64,000 nucleotides of DNA from Nitzschia sp. DOCU1 (Eukaryota; Bacillariophyta; Bacillariophyceae; Bacillariales; Bacillariaceae). The position numbers were made by a program, and so were the translations under genes. Each line of letters begins with the position of its first letter. Position 1 is the first letter of the stretch. Positions 34,343-45,304 of this stretch are shown here, in pieces. Location: NCBI GenBank assembly GCA_951394045.1, contig OX596001.1, positions 1,240,001 to 1,304,000 on the forward strand, written 5' to 3'. The notes beneath the pieces were generated by a model that had not been told where the DNA came from, searched no databases, and was given only the letters and a program-made list of their open reading frames with translations.

Positions 34343-34689
34343 CGACAGTATGTATGGTATGTGTGCATTAAAAAAGGGGAAAATTGTTCATGGTGAAGGG
34401 GGAAAATGGCTATATCAAAGGGGGAAATAGGGCATAGATTTGGTGACCCCAATATTTTCCCTTTCCTGATGGCTACACTCCTAAAAATGAGACCCAGTAG
34501 CTAAAAGAAGAGTTGTGACTATGCGTTAGCTCGGCATCCTTCGTTCTCAACCCCGAACCTTAGCAAAAGTAAAATACTACCATATTTAGCGTCGTCATTC
34601 ATTGAATTCATGGACGACCATTTTATAGTATCATAGCTGCCTATTAGACTACTAAGCCGGATCTAACGATGGCTATGGAGTTGCTCTAC

Positions 34690-35638
34690 TACTAGAGCAC
34701 AGAAAGGAAGAAGAAGCAATCATGATATATTCCCTGACCATTTCTCTAGTTCTACATTGCGCGGGCGTCCCCGTCTTGAGGCGTCCCAAGGCAAAATTGT
34801 GCTTGGCTAGCATTTGGGCCAGTCCGACGGAAGGTGGTTCGACTTGTTCGGAATCTCGTAAACGCCTCCCGCCGCTGTATCGTTCATGGCCAATCATGAG
34901 GACACCTCTCAGAAAGGTTCCTGTGGTTATAACAACGGCTCGAGCGGATATTTCTTGACTAGACCCATCTGCTTTTTGCACGACAACACCCCGAATGCGA
35001 GCCTGACGATTATGGGCCGGGACCTGATTGGTGGCTTCCATGGGAGCCATGGACTCGAGATTGTTATTGCCGACAGATTTGTCCAAAAGCAAATCCTGGG
35101 CACTCCCTTACACTAGGTACAAATTGGGGACTTGGTGCAACTCACTTTGCATGGCAGCCTTGTACAAATCGCGATCCATTTGAGCTCTTGGTCCTCGCAC
35201 TGCCGGTCCCTTGCGTCAATTTAACAGTCGATAGTGGATTCCACCTTCATCGGCCATTCATCCCATGAGTCAATCCAAGGCATCAATCTCACGTAAAAGA
35301 TGCTCCTTGCCAATGCCTCCAATACTAGGATTGCAGCTTAGCTCTCCAATGGTATTGAGGCGGCGTTGCGTGACAAGAGCCGTTCTGGCGCCAGTTCGGG
35401 CGGATGCGGCCACCGCATCACAACCCATGTGGCCCCCACCAAGAATCACAATCAGGTCATAGTCCACATGATCATCTGTCGTATAAACTCGTAGAGCAGC
35501 AGATGACACTTGAGCTATTCTTGATAGTCTGGATAGGTGAGCCTGAAACGCCTGGGACGATCTTGTTAGTAGCCACAACATTGTCATCACCAGAGCACCT
35601 TGTTGCCAGGCTCTTCCACAGAAAATCCGATGCAACAT
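34690..35638 (-). pseudogene. mnmG: MnmG/GidA (MTO1) tRNA-modification enzyme, N-terminal remnant
   Basis: MnmG is an FAD enzyme that, with MnmE, builds the 5-(carboxymethyl)aminomethyl group on wobble uridines in bacterial, mitochondrial and plastid tRNAs. Visible from the start at 35638: FAD motif [110 protein letters not shown]. It ends there, about 40% into the ~630-residue family length. An in-frame TAA (35113-35115) interrupts the reading at [18 protein letters not shown]. The first ~55 residues ([20 protein letters not shown]) look like an N-terminal targeting presequence with an Ala-Phe step, suggesting that the parent gene was plastid or mitochondrial. Confidence 0.85.
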
Positions 35639-35639
35639 G

Positions 35640-36420
35640 TCCCGCCGCGCTCCAATGCTGCTGACTGATGCGCCATTGCGCGAGATGTGGTGTCGATGTG
35701 TAGTGTGTTGGGCAGGTTACGTAGACTTTGTACTAAGGTCTACAGGGTCTCATGTACGGTGATATTTTTTTGAGGTACGGTCGCAGTAGGCACGATAATG
35801 CCTGAAACGGCGTGACAGGACTAACAGGACTAATGTAGACTAACAGGACTAGCTATAACACATAGCATCTAGCCTAACATACGTACGTACAAATATATAC
35901 TGCCGATGGACGGACACAGAGGCCACGTGACGTTGTCAAGCATGCCGGATGGTGCGCTTGCGCACAGAAAGTGCGACACACATATATGGTCGGAGCGAGG
36001 CGACGACTATATCTATCTTGATGCTAGTCTTGACGCTAGGCGTCAGGACCTAGAGTCATGCTATAGATGTTAGAAGGTCATAGGATGCTAGGCATCACTA
36101 ACTAGAGCAGTCACGAAGAAACACAACACTACTAGTTAGGGACGGGCATGTCTTACCTTCTTGACAACTATTTTGTCTACTAAGATATATAGTCGTGATC
36201 ACGATCAGATGGGAAGATGGAGTCGATGCAACGATAGACCTAACTTTAAAATAGTCTCACAATTTCCAAAAACAATCTACTGCAGTTTCTAGCCTAGTGC
36301 ACTACAGCACCAAGTTGAATGTTTAGTACATTCGGTCAAAGCCATCATGTTATAGGATGCCATTAAGTCAAACCTTTGGATTTAGTGCAGGAATGGGTCC
36401 AACATGACTTTCAATAAGAT
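35640..36420. other. Intergenic, no supported gene
   Basis: No coding signal on either strand. It holds short direct repeats such as GACTAACAGGACTA (twice near 35835-35860) and an ACGTACGTAC run. Confidence 0.5.
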
Positions 36421-36440
36421 AGTTGAGTGTCCTTTTTGCC

Positions 36441-37078
36441 TCACCATGGATTTGGACATACAGACAAGAAAACCGCCACTTCATAGAACTGCATCATTTT
36501 GATTTCTTGGATCCAGTTCACGAAGGGATCCAATACTTTCTCCAACACCATACCCAACTCCTGTGTGGTCACAGTAAAAGATTCCTTTTGCTCCACTGGA
36601 TTACCAGGATGCTGCTGCTGCCTCATCTTTACAAGCTCCTGCTCCACAACTTTCCAGTCTCCGTGGCATATTCTGCGGCCCCTTTTGACCTGCGCAAGTT
36701 TTGACCAAAATAACCTCCTGCTAGATCCTCAAACGTCCTCAAGGTGTTCAGGACACATGGGATAGTATGATCATTTTGTCGGTGTTCATCCTTCATGGTA
36801 GCTGAACTTGCAGGGATGTCATCGGGTGAGTTATCTGCAGTAGCAGAAGAATCACCAACATCAATGTCATGCTGATGGCTGCTGCTGTTGTTGTTGTCAT
36901 TGTCATTGCCATCTTTGCCTGGGTTGATTGACTTGGATTGTTCTTCTTGGTCTTCTTCTTGCCCTTCATTTTGGGGACTAGCTATCATTGTTGTCAACTT
37001 GAACAAAATCCCTTCTTGTAATTTCAATCCCCCAGTGCGGGGAGCCCTTTTGGCCAAGGGGCAGTCTCGTGGAGGCAT
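36441..37078 (-). pseudogene. Acidic low-complexity hypothetical protein with a frameshift
   Basis: From ATG 37078 the frame reads MPPRDCPLAKRAPRTGGLKL, an acidic Asn/Asp/Glu-rich middle and CVLNTLRTFEDLAGGYFGQN, then stops at GKLWSRSL. The next frame continues naturally as KVVEQELVKMRQQQHPGNPV, then TVTTQELGMVLEKVLDPFVN, a likely helical segment ending at 36441. One base shift near 36650 would join them. No family recognised; could be a broken transposon-type or host gene. Confidence 0.35.
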
Positions 37079-37432
37079 CCACTACAGAATAGCGTATTCC
37101 TACACACCACGTTGTTGGAAAAGCCGGGCCCCACCCCCTTTTCTTCACGGTTTTAGGGGAACGTGGCACGAATGAGTCCCGTACAGGACTGACGAACAAC
37201 GGCGAAGCCTTTTTTGGATCCAAATCCATTCGTGGTGTGGGGGAAAGTTCTTTCCCGACATCACAGTCACAGGTATCTATTCGGATTTTTATCCATCCCT
37301 TGTTGCGACTATCAGCTCCACGGTCTCTCGCTCAAACACAGAACATACACTATCATTATCGACAAAACAGCAGCAGCAAGCCAGCAGCGGTACCATAAGC
37401 CGCCGCACAACCAAAGCAGCAGACATCAACGC

Positions 37433-38395
37433 ATGTTCATCAGCCTTCGAAGAAGCAAAGTTTCGTCGCTCTTATCGCTAAGCAGCATCCTGTCTCTGTC
37501 GTCATCTGTTGTGTCGTCGAATCGCATCTTGTTCTCGTCAACTGCTTCATTGGCTTTGGTATCGGCCACTCCTCCCTTGTTTACCAATCAATATTTTCAA
37601 TCAAGAAAGAATTCATCGAAAAGAACAGACAGCCTATCAGCAATGGCAACTCCCAACGACGACGACAGTACCAGTTCTTCAACTAAGGTTTTTCTGGATG
37701 CCCAAGATACAAAAGCAGCCAAGATATGGGATCGTTTTGCCGACGGCTATGCCAAGAGCCCCATTAAAGATCAAGAAACCTATCAAACCAAACTCCAAAT
37801 CACACAAGATCGCTGCTTTTCCATGGCATGTAAAGTGTTGGAACTGGGATGTGGTACAGGTGGTACCAGTATCCACCATGCTCAACATTCAAATGTGAGC
37901 CATTATTTGGCCACGGATATATCGAGTAAAATGGTGGAGATTGCCAAAACCAAAGCCCAGGAAGCGAATATCTCGAGCGAAAAACTCGAATTTCAAAAAG
38001 CTTCCGTCAATGAATTGGAACTCCCAAAAGAAAGCCAAAATGTCGTCTTGGCTATGAGCTTGTTGCATTTGCTGCCCAATCGACGACAAGTCATCGCCAA
38101 AGTACACAACTGGCTAGAACCGGGTGGATACTTTGTCACATCGACCATTTGTGTCGGAGACATGGCCGCCCAATCCTTGATCAAATCGTTGATTTTCAAT
38201 CATGTGGTACCCGCTGTGAGTTGGTTGGGAATTATTCCGCAAATCGATACTCGATTGAGCAAGGAAACCTTGCGTGACGACATGAAGCAAGCAGGCTTTG
38301 CTATTGAGTATGAATGGCAGCCGAATGATTCCCCAGATGCGGCTGTTTTCATGATTGGAAAGAAGAAGACAACCACAAAGACAAATGAAGAATGA
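37433..38395 (+). CDS. Class I SAM-dependent methyltransferase, 320 residues
   Basis: Motif I (SAM-binding Gly loop) is VLELGCGTGGTSIHHAQ; the acidic motif II residue is in YLATDISSKMVEIAK; QKASVNELELP and VVLAMSLLHLLPNR follow motifs III and IV, and LEPGGYFVTST is the post-motif region. The fold is Methyltransf_11/25-like; the substrate cannot be told. I chose ATG 37433 because it gives a Ser/Arg-rich N terminus (MFISLRRSKVSSLLSLSSIL) like an organelle-targeting presequence; ATG 37643 (MATPNDDDSTSSS) would give a cytosolic core form. The frame is open further upstream but without conserved sequence. Single exon, undamaged. Confidence 0.8.
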   Translation: MFISLRRSKVSSLLSLSSILSLSSSVVSSNRILFSSTASLALVSATPPLFTNQYFQSRKNSSKRTDSLSAMATPNDDDSTSSSTKVFLDAQDTKAAKIWDRFADGYAKSPIKDQETYQTKLQITQDRCFSMACKVLELGCGTGGTSIHHAQHSNVSHYLATDISSKMVEIAKTKAQEANISSEKLEFQKASVNELELPKESQNVVLAMSLLHLLPNRRQVIAKVHNWLEPGGYFVTSTICVGDMAAQSLIKSLIFNHVVPAVSWLGIIPQIDTRLSKETLRDDMKQAGFAIEYEWQPNDSPDAAVFMIGKKKTTTKTNEE

Positions 38396-38707
38396 TGGGT
38401 TGAAGATTTTGCTCCTGGAAATTGATGATCTTGTGTGTGTGGGCGTTGCCTTGGATGTGTCGTACAATAGACGACGATAGTTACTAAGTACACGGTCCCT
38501 TCTTGTCTTTTCATAGTAAAAGCTGTAATAGCTATGTTCACATTTCTTCATTTTGCAACACAACAGGCATTATTGATCATTGTCAGAAATCTATTCAACG
38601 CTTGGGCTAGTTTCTCCCTGCTCCTCTCAAGTAGCTACTACTAACAACCGCCCCCAGGTAGAATACTGCTACCGGTAGTTGCATGCTACAATTCCCATTG
38701 CTCCTCA

Positions 38708-40048
38708 TTACTCCTTCATTTCATATTTCTTGCACGTTGCCACTATTGATTCAATGCGTTCCCGATCCGGTGGCCACAAGTGTTGTAGACCCAAGTCTCG
38801 AATACTCAAAACGCCCAAACTCCGCAAGTCATTTTGTAAATCGCTTGCCAAGACACGAAACATTCGTTCCAATGCCTCGCTGCCGCCACACGCCAAGGCC
38901 CATAACGCTGGACGGCCCAACATGACTCCGGTAGCTCCTAAACACAAGGCCTTGACAATATCACCGGAATTCCGAATGCCCGAATCCAAAAAAACGGGAA
39001 TTCTTCCTTGCACGGCATCCACCACGAATGGCAAAGCTTCAATGGCTGATACAGCAATATCACATTGTCGTCCACCATGATTACTCACCACAATGGCATT
39101 CACACCTACTTGCATGGCCTTGCGAGCATCGGCTGCTGACAAGATACCCTTGGCCACAATGGGTGTGCCGGGTGGAACGAGAGATTGAATCCACTGGACA
39201 TCGTCCCAGGACAATTGCGAACTATTGGTGCCACCTGGATTGGCTTTTCGTTGCAGTTTGGTCGATGTAGGATCCAACAATTCTCGTAAAGAAATATCAT
39301 CAAAGCCCAAGGCGGCTTGATTGGGAAAGAACGGGTCATCCGGATTGGCGTGAGGAACGGCTGCCGTGGTAAAGTAGGGCATCATTCGTCCTTGGACACG
39401 TTGATGAGGATGATCGCACGTTAATACAATGGCACTAAAAGCTCCGGTGGCCAATGCGGCTCGAATGGAGGCTTCAACTAAATCGCGTTCTTCAAACATG
39501 TACAAATGCAACCATTTGACGCCCGGTTCTTTCAAGACCTGCCCGTAAGCCTTGCTGGAAAGCATCCAATTGTAACAATATCCGACACCGGCGGCACCTG
39601 TTCCTCGAGCCGTTGCAATTTCTCCTTCGGGACACGCCAGGACATGAAAGGCACTGGGAGCTACCAAGACGGGAATTTCGAGTGTTTGTCCAAAAATTTC
39701 AAGGGAAGTATCAATGTGACGAAGGTCACCTTTCAAAATGGTGGGCAAGAACCGCAAGGATTGAAAAAAGCTTCGACATGCTTGATATGTAGTTCCCTCA
39801 TCGGAAAAGTATTGAAAATACACCTTGGCCAAGGCACCAAGTTCTTTGGTTACTGCAATTTGTTCAAATTCGGCAATGGAACGGGGAGGAATTTTAGCAC
39901 GTAATTCTTGGTAGTCTCGTTCGTTCTTTTGGGCACGCCGCCTCCACAAGCCCACCAACAAGACTGCCGTCAATTTGACAGCAACCACAGTCAAGAGCTT
40001 GCTGCGATCCAAGGAAATGGAAGAGCTAGTAGTAGACGGACTCGTCAT
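38708..40048 (-). CDS. FMN-dependent alpha-hydroxyacid oxidase/dehydrogenase, membrane-anchored, 446 residues
   Basis: The family (glycolate oxidase, L-lactate dehydrogenase, mandelate dehydrogenase) oxidises 2-hydroxyacids with FMN. Seen: IPVLVAPSAFHVLACPEGE near 125-143, HLYMFEERDL, LTCDHPHQ, the FMN-contacting Lys in PIVAKGIL (K300), the catalytic His in VSNHGGRQCD (H324, with R327), and phosphate loops FLDSGIRNSGDIVKALCLGA and GVMLGRP. A hydrophobic stretch at residues 18-35 (LLTVVAVKLTAVLLVGLW) followed by RRR is a likely signal anchor, unlike the soluble peroxisomal enzymes; no SKL-type C terminus is present (ends YEMKE). The length is ~80 residues above the core. The substrate is unknown. 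It is divergently arranged with the TPR gene at 40399. Confidence 0.9.
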   Translation of the reverse strand: MTSPSTTSSSISLDRSKLLTVVAVKLTAVLLVGLWRRRAQKNERDYQELRAKIPPRSIAEFEQIAVTKELGALAKVYFQYFSDEGTTYQACRSFFQSLRFLPTILKGDLRHIDTSLEIFGQTLEIPVLVAPSAFHVLACPEGEIATARGTGAAGVGYCYNWMLSSKAYGQVLKEPGVKWLHLYMFEERDLVEASIRAALATGAFSAIVLTCDHPHQRVQGRMMPYFTTAAVPHANPDDPFFPNQAALGFDDISLRELLDPTSTKLQRKANPGGTNSSQLSWDDVQWIQSLVPPGTPIVAKGILSAADARKAMQVGVNAIVVSNHGGRQCDIAVSAIEALPFVVDAVQGRIPVFLDSGIRNSGDIVKALCLGATGVMLGRPALWALACGGSEALERMFRVLASDLQNDLRSLGVLSIRDLGLQHLWPPDRERIESIVATCKKYEMKE

Positions 40049-40398
40049 GGTACAAGGGTATGCTTCAGCAAGAGAAGAGTGAAATGCGCCAAGATCTTTG
40101 GGGGCAGGTTTCTCCCTTGCGCTCGCGTCAAACGGTCATTTGCTATCGGCATGAGCTGATGACGTGGACTTGGGCGACTCATTCGAATGTTCTTCTTCCC
40201 GCCAAATTCTCGCATCACGAGGATTTCACGTACGTATGCCGCGGGGAGGATATGCCTTCCGTTGAAAGCGGCGGCAACGAACAAAGATCTTTCGATGCAT
40301 GCCATGAATTCCGCGATTGACACCTCTATCGAATTCATCGTCTTTTGAAATAGACGATCCTAGCTATTAGCCAGCTCCACCGTAGCTACTACAATACA
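40049..40398. promoter_or_regulatory. 350-bp divergent promoter region
   Basis: The hydroxyacid oxidase (minus) and TPR protein (plus) start 350 bp apart with no gene between, so both promoters must lie here. No TATA box or other named element was identified. Co-regulation is inference. Confidence 0.5.
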
Positions 40399-42636
40399 AT
40401 GCCGCCAGTAGCAGCAGATGATGATGCATCCGTCGAGGAAGAGCAGCAGTTGTTGTTGCAACTAGCCAATGAACGAATCAACCACGCTACAACTCTAGAT
40501 TTTGGAGGTGCCCGCCGCCAGGCCGAAGCTCTAGTGTATTGGAAGGATGCTTTGCAACTCAAAGAACGCGTCTTGGGATTGTATCATCCTCAGGTAATTC
40601 CACTTTACCTAAAAGTTGCCAAGAAACTCTTCGAGCTAGAAAAGTACCAAAAAGCCAAACAACATTATGCTACGGCGCTTCAGCGATATTCTTCGCTGGA
40701 ACAAGGTCGATACTCACTGGGTGCATTATCCGGGTGGATAGGTCTAGGAAGAACGTACATAAATATGGAAAAGTGGCATGAAGCCGCCAAGGCCTTTCAA
40801 TCGGCGGCTCGACTCGAACTCTATACAAGTATCCAATCCATCCTTGTGGAGGAGCACAAGAACTCTGCAAATGACAGAACAAGGTCGGAAACACAAACCA
40901 TGGACGAAGTCTTGGCAAACGTTCCAGAGAATCTGGATTCGATTTTGTTCTTTCGTGACTTTGTAGAATTCATCGAGACGCGTCATCGTCAAAATCGCAA
41001 GCGAGTTTGGTCGCATTTTCCAAGCTTGCCTGAGAATATCGATCGATATTTGGATGCTCTACAAGCCACAGTCTATCATGAAGTCCAGGGCGATTTGTAT
41101 TTTAGCCAAGAACAATATCGAGCAGCCAGTGTGGAATATCAAACCTCCTTGACATTGTTGCGAGAACAAGTCCATTCTTCCAAGGATGGTGTCACGTCCG
41201 ATGAACTTTGGATTTTTAGAAAGCAAGTGTTGGCTGAATGGAAGCAGGATATTTCCGAGGGGGCTAATAACGCAATGGGCCAGCAACAACAAGAAGAAGA
41301 ACTACCCCTCTTTTCTTTGAATCAACTCTCCCCTATCGGTATAGCTGCTTCTTTGACATCCTCGCAACCATGTTTTAGCGATTCATATCGCCGCCGAGTT
41401 TGTCAGACATTGTGGCAAGCCGACTCGATTCTTTTCAAGTCCAACATGGCTGATCATAAAATTCAACGACAAGTTCGGAATCTATTTCTTCAAGCCCACA
41501 AGCTATTGGAATTGTATCGTTCAGTGGCTCCATTGACAAATGATAATGGTCATCCTTTCCACAATCTACTACTACTCCAAGGCCTTGACGACTTGCAAGA
41601 AAAACTAGTGCCGAACGGTTGGACGCAGCAGTCCAAACAGCAGTTGCCGGAACTATCTGCCAATGAAGTGTGGGAAGACGTGCAGCGACTGTCGATTTTG
41701 GTCGAGTCGTCGACTTTTTGGCCATTATTGACCAGTTCTGATGATACGGCTCCTAGTAGCTGTCCTGTCCTCCATGCGCCCTTGGCGCACAGCGAATCCT
41801 TGTCTGACGAGAGCGATTACTCGATACAGCAACGTGTTGTTGGCGGGTTGACGCTCGTGTTGATCCTTTTGCCATGGATTCTCCTTGTGCGTCAGTACAA
41901 TAAGTCCAAAGCAGTAGGGCTTCGTCCCCATCAACGAGAGCAGCTCAAGTCCACAGGTGCTACTACCCCTAAAATGTCCCGTGCCACTAGAGCAAAGTCC
42001 CAGAACAACCTTGGCAGCAGTCCCTCTGCAAAGGGCAAGGCAGTAGTAGCGAAACCCAAACAAAAAGGGCAAAGCAAGTCGACAGTCGCTAATGCCAACC
42101 AGCCCCGTGCCAAGGAAAGCAAACCCCGAATCAGCAGCAGTGCTGAAGCTTTCGAACCCCTGGATTCTTCTTTGGGCATGCCCAAAGACACCTACCAGAT
42201 CAACAAAACTAGCAATGGACATGATTGGGAGTTTGTTTCTTCTTCTGCTGCGGCTTACAACTATATCCACGACATGCCCGAACTTAGGGCAAGCAACAAC
42301 AATGAGATCATCAATATCGAGAAAAAAGAACGATTTGAGAATCAATATTTTTTGCGTATCCTGGGCCAGTTTGAGGCTCTACTATTTCACGATACTACAG
42401 TTGAGCTCTCAACCAAAGTTTCGGCCCAAATCGCAGTCCAACGGGCTCGAAAGCTGATGATGGAGGTGCTTAGGAATGGAAAATCGCAGACTGGTTTGCT
42501 TCTAGACGAACAGGACGATATGTTGTTCGTGTCTGTGGTGAACTCGTTCCTTGTCCAAATCCGTAGGCTAGACTTGATGGCGATGTACAACGCGGCCTTG
42601 GTAGAAATGCAACATCCACCATCAATACCCGAATAA
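40399..42636 (+). CDS. TPR-repeat single-pass membrane protein, 745 residues
   Basis: ATG 40399. The N-terminal ~150 residues contain tetratricopeptide repeats: EALVYWKDALQLKERVLGLY, IPLYLKVAKKLFELEKYQKA, KQHYATALQRYSSLEQ, GWIGLGRTYINMEKWHEAAK; another candidate is GDLYFSQEQYRAASVEYQTS near residue 230. One transmembrane segment lies at about 477-497 (VGGLTLVLILLPWILLV), followed by a Lys/Ser/Pro-rich linker (AKGKAVVAKPKQKGQSKS) and a helical C-terminal domain (residues ~640-745). TPRs bind partner proteins; the partner is unknown. Intact single exon. The topology (TPR side versus linker side) is not determined. Confidence 0.75.
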   Translation: MPPVAADDDASVEEEQQLLLQLANERINHATTLDFGGARRQAEALVYWKDALQLKERVLGLYHPQVIPLYLKVAKKLFELEKYQKAKQHYATALQRYSSLEQGRYSLGALSGWIGLGRTYINMEKWHEAAKAFQSAARLELYTSIQSILVEEHKNSANDRTRSETQTMDEVLANVPENLDSILFFRDFVEFIETRHRQNRKRVWSHFPSLPENIDRYLDALQATVYHEVQGDLYFSQEQYRAASVEYQTSLTLLREQVHSSKDGVTSDELWIFRKQVLAEWKQDISEGANNAMGQQQQEEELPLFSLNQLSPIGIAASLTSSQPCFSDSYRRRVCQTLWQADSILFKSNMADHKIQRQVRNLFLQAHKLLELYRSVAPLTNDNGHPFHNLLLLQGLDDLQEKLVPNGWTQQSKQQLPELSANEVWEDVQRLSILVESSTFWPLLTSSDDTAPSSCPVLHAPLAHSESLSDESDYSIQQRVVGGLTLVLILLPWILLVRQYNKSKAVGLRPHQREQLKSTGATTPKMSRATRAKSQNNLGSSPSAKGKAVVAKPKQKGQSKSTVANANQPRAKESKPRISSSAEAFEPLDSSLGMPKDTYQINKTSNGHDWEFVSSSAAAYNYIHDMPELRASNNNEIINIEKKERFENQYFLRILGQFEALLFHDTTVELSTKVSAQIAVQRARKLMMEVLRNGKSQTGLLLDEQDDMLFVSVVNSFLVQIRRLDLMAMYNAALVEMQHPPSIPE

Positions 42637-43178
42637 ACGGAGAGACTTTTATTCAGTCTCATACTTCATGTGAAGGAAACACTACTCGTTCCCTGTAACT
42701 CTTCCAAAAACCAGGGCGAAGTCATTTAGAAGTAAAAATACCAAGACGATAGCAATCCTATAAATGCTTAATTTTGATTCGTTTTGGCTAGATATCCCTT
42801 ATGTGATAGCAAGGAGGGCTGCTGGGCCGGCTTGAGGAAAACACAGTATCAACATTGAAGAAAGGAGGACTAGGAAAAGCAAGAAGCAACAGGAACGCTA
42901 GGTTTACATAATATTTGTACCTTGAGTTCATTCGCCAGGAGCAGCCACACCACAACAACTTTTAGGAAGACAACCACATTCAAAGGAAGAGGCCGGGCTC
43001 GTCTACCTTTACTACTACTATTCGGAGTAGAGGCTGATCACCCCATGATATTGTACGAGTTCAAGAACAATTCTATAGCTATCCCGGTAGCACACATTGC
43101 ACTGGGATTCTTTTGGCTGCCAAGAAGCGAGCACACAACATCCAGGACCTGCTCGGAAAAGAAGCCATCTTCGCCCCT
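42637..43178. other. Intergenic, no supported gene
   Basis: Lies between two convergent genes (TPR protein plus, Tic22-like minus); contains their 3' ends. Nothing else recognised. Confidence 0.5.
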
Positions 43179-43973
43179 CTAGGATAGATACTCTTCAATA
43201 TACTTCATCGATTTGGATGGTGGAATAAAGTGAAAGGCTGGCGTCTCTGGAATCGTAGCGAGTTGTTCCACGGCGCCACTCAACGACAAGCAAACCACCT
43301 CCATATCCACAATATTGCCGCCATCCATAGTAACGGCTTCTTGAACGGCGGCATTGGCATCCTCCAAGGCCATGAACAAGGGCAGTCGGCCAGTTCCATC
43401 AGTTTCATTTTCTTCCATAATATCCAAACACGCAAACATGGGAACCTGTTGTCCTACTGGATTGGTCCCGGGGGGAGCTCCGGCTTGCAAAATGGCTTGT
43501 TTGGACGGCACAATGACGGCCTCGTCGTTACACCACAGTTGAAAAGCCTTGCCGAGAGGAAATGGAACCAAATCCAAACCTTCGATTGTACTGCTATTCC
43601 GAGCTCCCTCCAGTTCTCGTAACGCATCTTCCACGTCACAATAAAAGAAGGGGACCGTATACGCATCCTTGTTGTTGATATTGACTTGATAGGCCAGAGG
43701 TTTGCCTTCCGGAGTTGCTACGGTAAAAATAGGGACACGATCCAAATCGGCTTGAATGGATGGCCAACCTTCCATTTCAAACAATTTGTTTTCGCCGTCT
43801 TCATTGGTCGCAGCCAATACTGTTGTTGTGCTCCCTACGCCGACGACGGCAGGATGGCCGCGGGTCGTAATGCCGCCGCCGTGGTTTATCGTAAAGGCAT
43901 TTGCAGTCCAACACGAAAATACTGAGGAAGTAATGACAACAACAGACAAGCTGCTGAAGAAAAAAGCCTTCAT
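43179..43973 (-). CDS. Tic22-like plastid import protein, 264 residues
   Basis: Tic22 proteins are chaperone-like factors of plastid protein import. From ATG 43973 the N terminus MKAFFFSSLSVVVITSSVFS..TANAFTINHG is a signal peptide ending in the ANAF motif, followed by a basic/Ser-Thr transit-like stretch; this bipartite presequence is diagnostic for diatom plastid proteins. The body has the family pattern: VPIFTVATPEGKPLAYQVN, VPFFYCDVEDALRELEGA, a PLGKAFQL segment, then a second half starting QVPMFACLDIMEEN and LPLFMALEDANAAVQEAV. An upstream in-frame start (44148) exists but would spoil the signal peptide. No introns. Family identity is by pattern; the plastid compartment is inferred from the presequence. 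Confidence 0.75.
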   Translation of the reverse strand: MKAFFFSSLSVVVITSSVFSCWTANAFTINHGGGITTRGHPAVVGVGSTTTVLAATNEDGENKLFEMEGWPSIQADLDRVPIFTVATPEGKPLAYQVNINNKDAYTVPFFYCDVEDALRELEGARNSSTIEGLDLVPFPLGKAFQLWCNDEAVIVPSKQAILQAGAPPGTNPVGQQVPMFACLDIMEENETDGTGRLPLFMALEDANAAVQEAVTMDGGNIVDMEVVCLSLSGAVEQLATIPETPAFHFIPPSKSMKYIEEYLS

Positions 43974-45304
43974 GGTAGTGGTTGACAAGGTTGATAATAC
44001 TATTGTTGTAGATGGGTCATGCTTTGAATGGATGGGGTGGACGTGTCGTTTGGCAGCAGGCGTCCGATATCTTTTTTTTGACGGCGGTATCTTTTGGGTC
44101 AACCTCGTACGCACTGCGTGCATTTCGTGCGTACTTCTACGCAGTTCCAAGAATAGATGGACCCAAAACGTTCCAGCTGTTCATGCCTTTCTCCCAATAC
44201 TACTACTATTCCTTCCCGACGGGAGACTGTCAACTCTTCCATTTTTCACTGCTTCTCTCTACTGCTGCTACTACAGTAGAACTGCTTTAACTACCGAGAA
44301 AGATCTAACTTGGAGTCGTCATTGCACCATGCAAAAAGAACGACGACAGCTTCTACTACTCCGCCTGGTATCCTGCTCCCCAGTTGCTGTTGCAAGTGCC
44401 GATCTGACGGGAGCCATCTGCACCATTTATTCCGTTGGTGAAATTGGCCACCTGGCCGATGTTAGGTGGTTGCAGGCATGCCATATGGCTGGGGATCCGG
44501 CGCGCTCGGAGGTAAGTCGCATTGGTTCCAAGAACATTGGTAATGTCGATGACGTAAGTTTGACTGTGTTAGGATGTGATTCCAAATGATGAGACGCGTC
44601 GATATCATTGGACAATGCTAGGGACTTTCGGACTCTGGGGACTCCGTACGATTCCACGTAAACATTAATAATGACACATGGAGTTTACGGACTATATGTT
44701 GAACAAACGCTACAGAATTTCGTTGTCGTCCGCGGTGGCGTTATTTCATTTGGTACAGACAGTCATGGAATGTTCGCCTTCCGATTCACCTTCCGTAATA
44801 TCACAAAGCAGTTTAGGCAGTGACCCTCTGTTAACGACGTGTCTCATCATTTCATTGGTTGATAGAGGAATCCTTAAAAAGTTATGTTCCTTCAACGCAG
44901 AGAGAAGTGTCGTTTCAATTCGGTAGGTCAGTCTGGAGGCAAAAGGGCCCTGATGCGTGGGTGCCAGACGCCATTGGGGATTGCAGCGAATCCAGTTCAA
45001 TCTGTTTTTAGGAGGCACATGCGTACGAGGCAGCTGCGCACGCATTTAACATCGTCGATGCCCACCGAAGGAGAGTGCCGCCCCGCCGAAGGACATCTGA
45101 CGAGGTTGGTTGTTCTACCGGTAGCATTTCCGCGAACCACGGAGTCGTGCTCGTATGCCGTACTTGACACTAGGTGGCATCACTGGGAGCGGTTTTATCG
45201 CGTAGCAATGCCGTACTTGGCTGACGTGAAATCCGGGTTTCGCGGTTCAAAGTGTTCGCGATTTGTACGTACTTTGGAACGATTTCTTCACAAATTTTCG
45301 TAAA
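43974..45304. other. Intergenic, no supported gene
   Basis: 1.3 kb without convincing coding sequence; frames here are antisense shadows or short. Includes one CTACCGGTAG palindrome at 45115-45124, ~180 bp upstream of the bZIP gene. Confidence 0.5.

Noticed and set aside
36370..36410. Solitary diverged satellite monomer (GGATTTAGTGCAGGAATGGGTCC)
   Set aside because: Only ~45 bp resemble the monomer; too short and too diverged to call.
42922..43182. Small plus-strand protein downstream of the TPR gene
   Set aside because: Short, no domain, and lies in the 3' region of two convergent genes.
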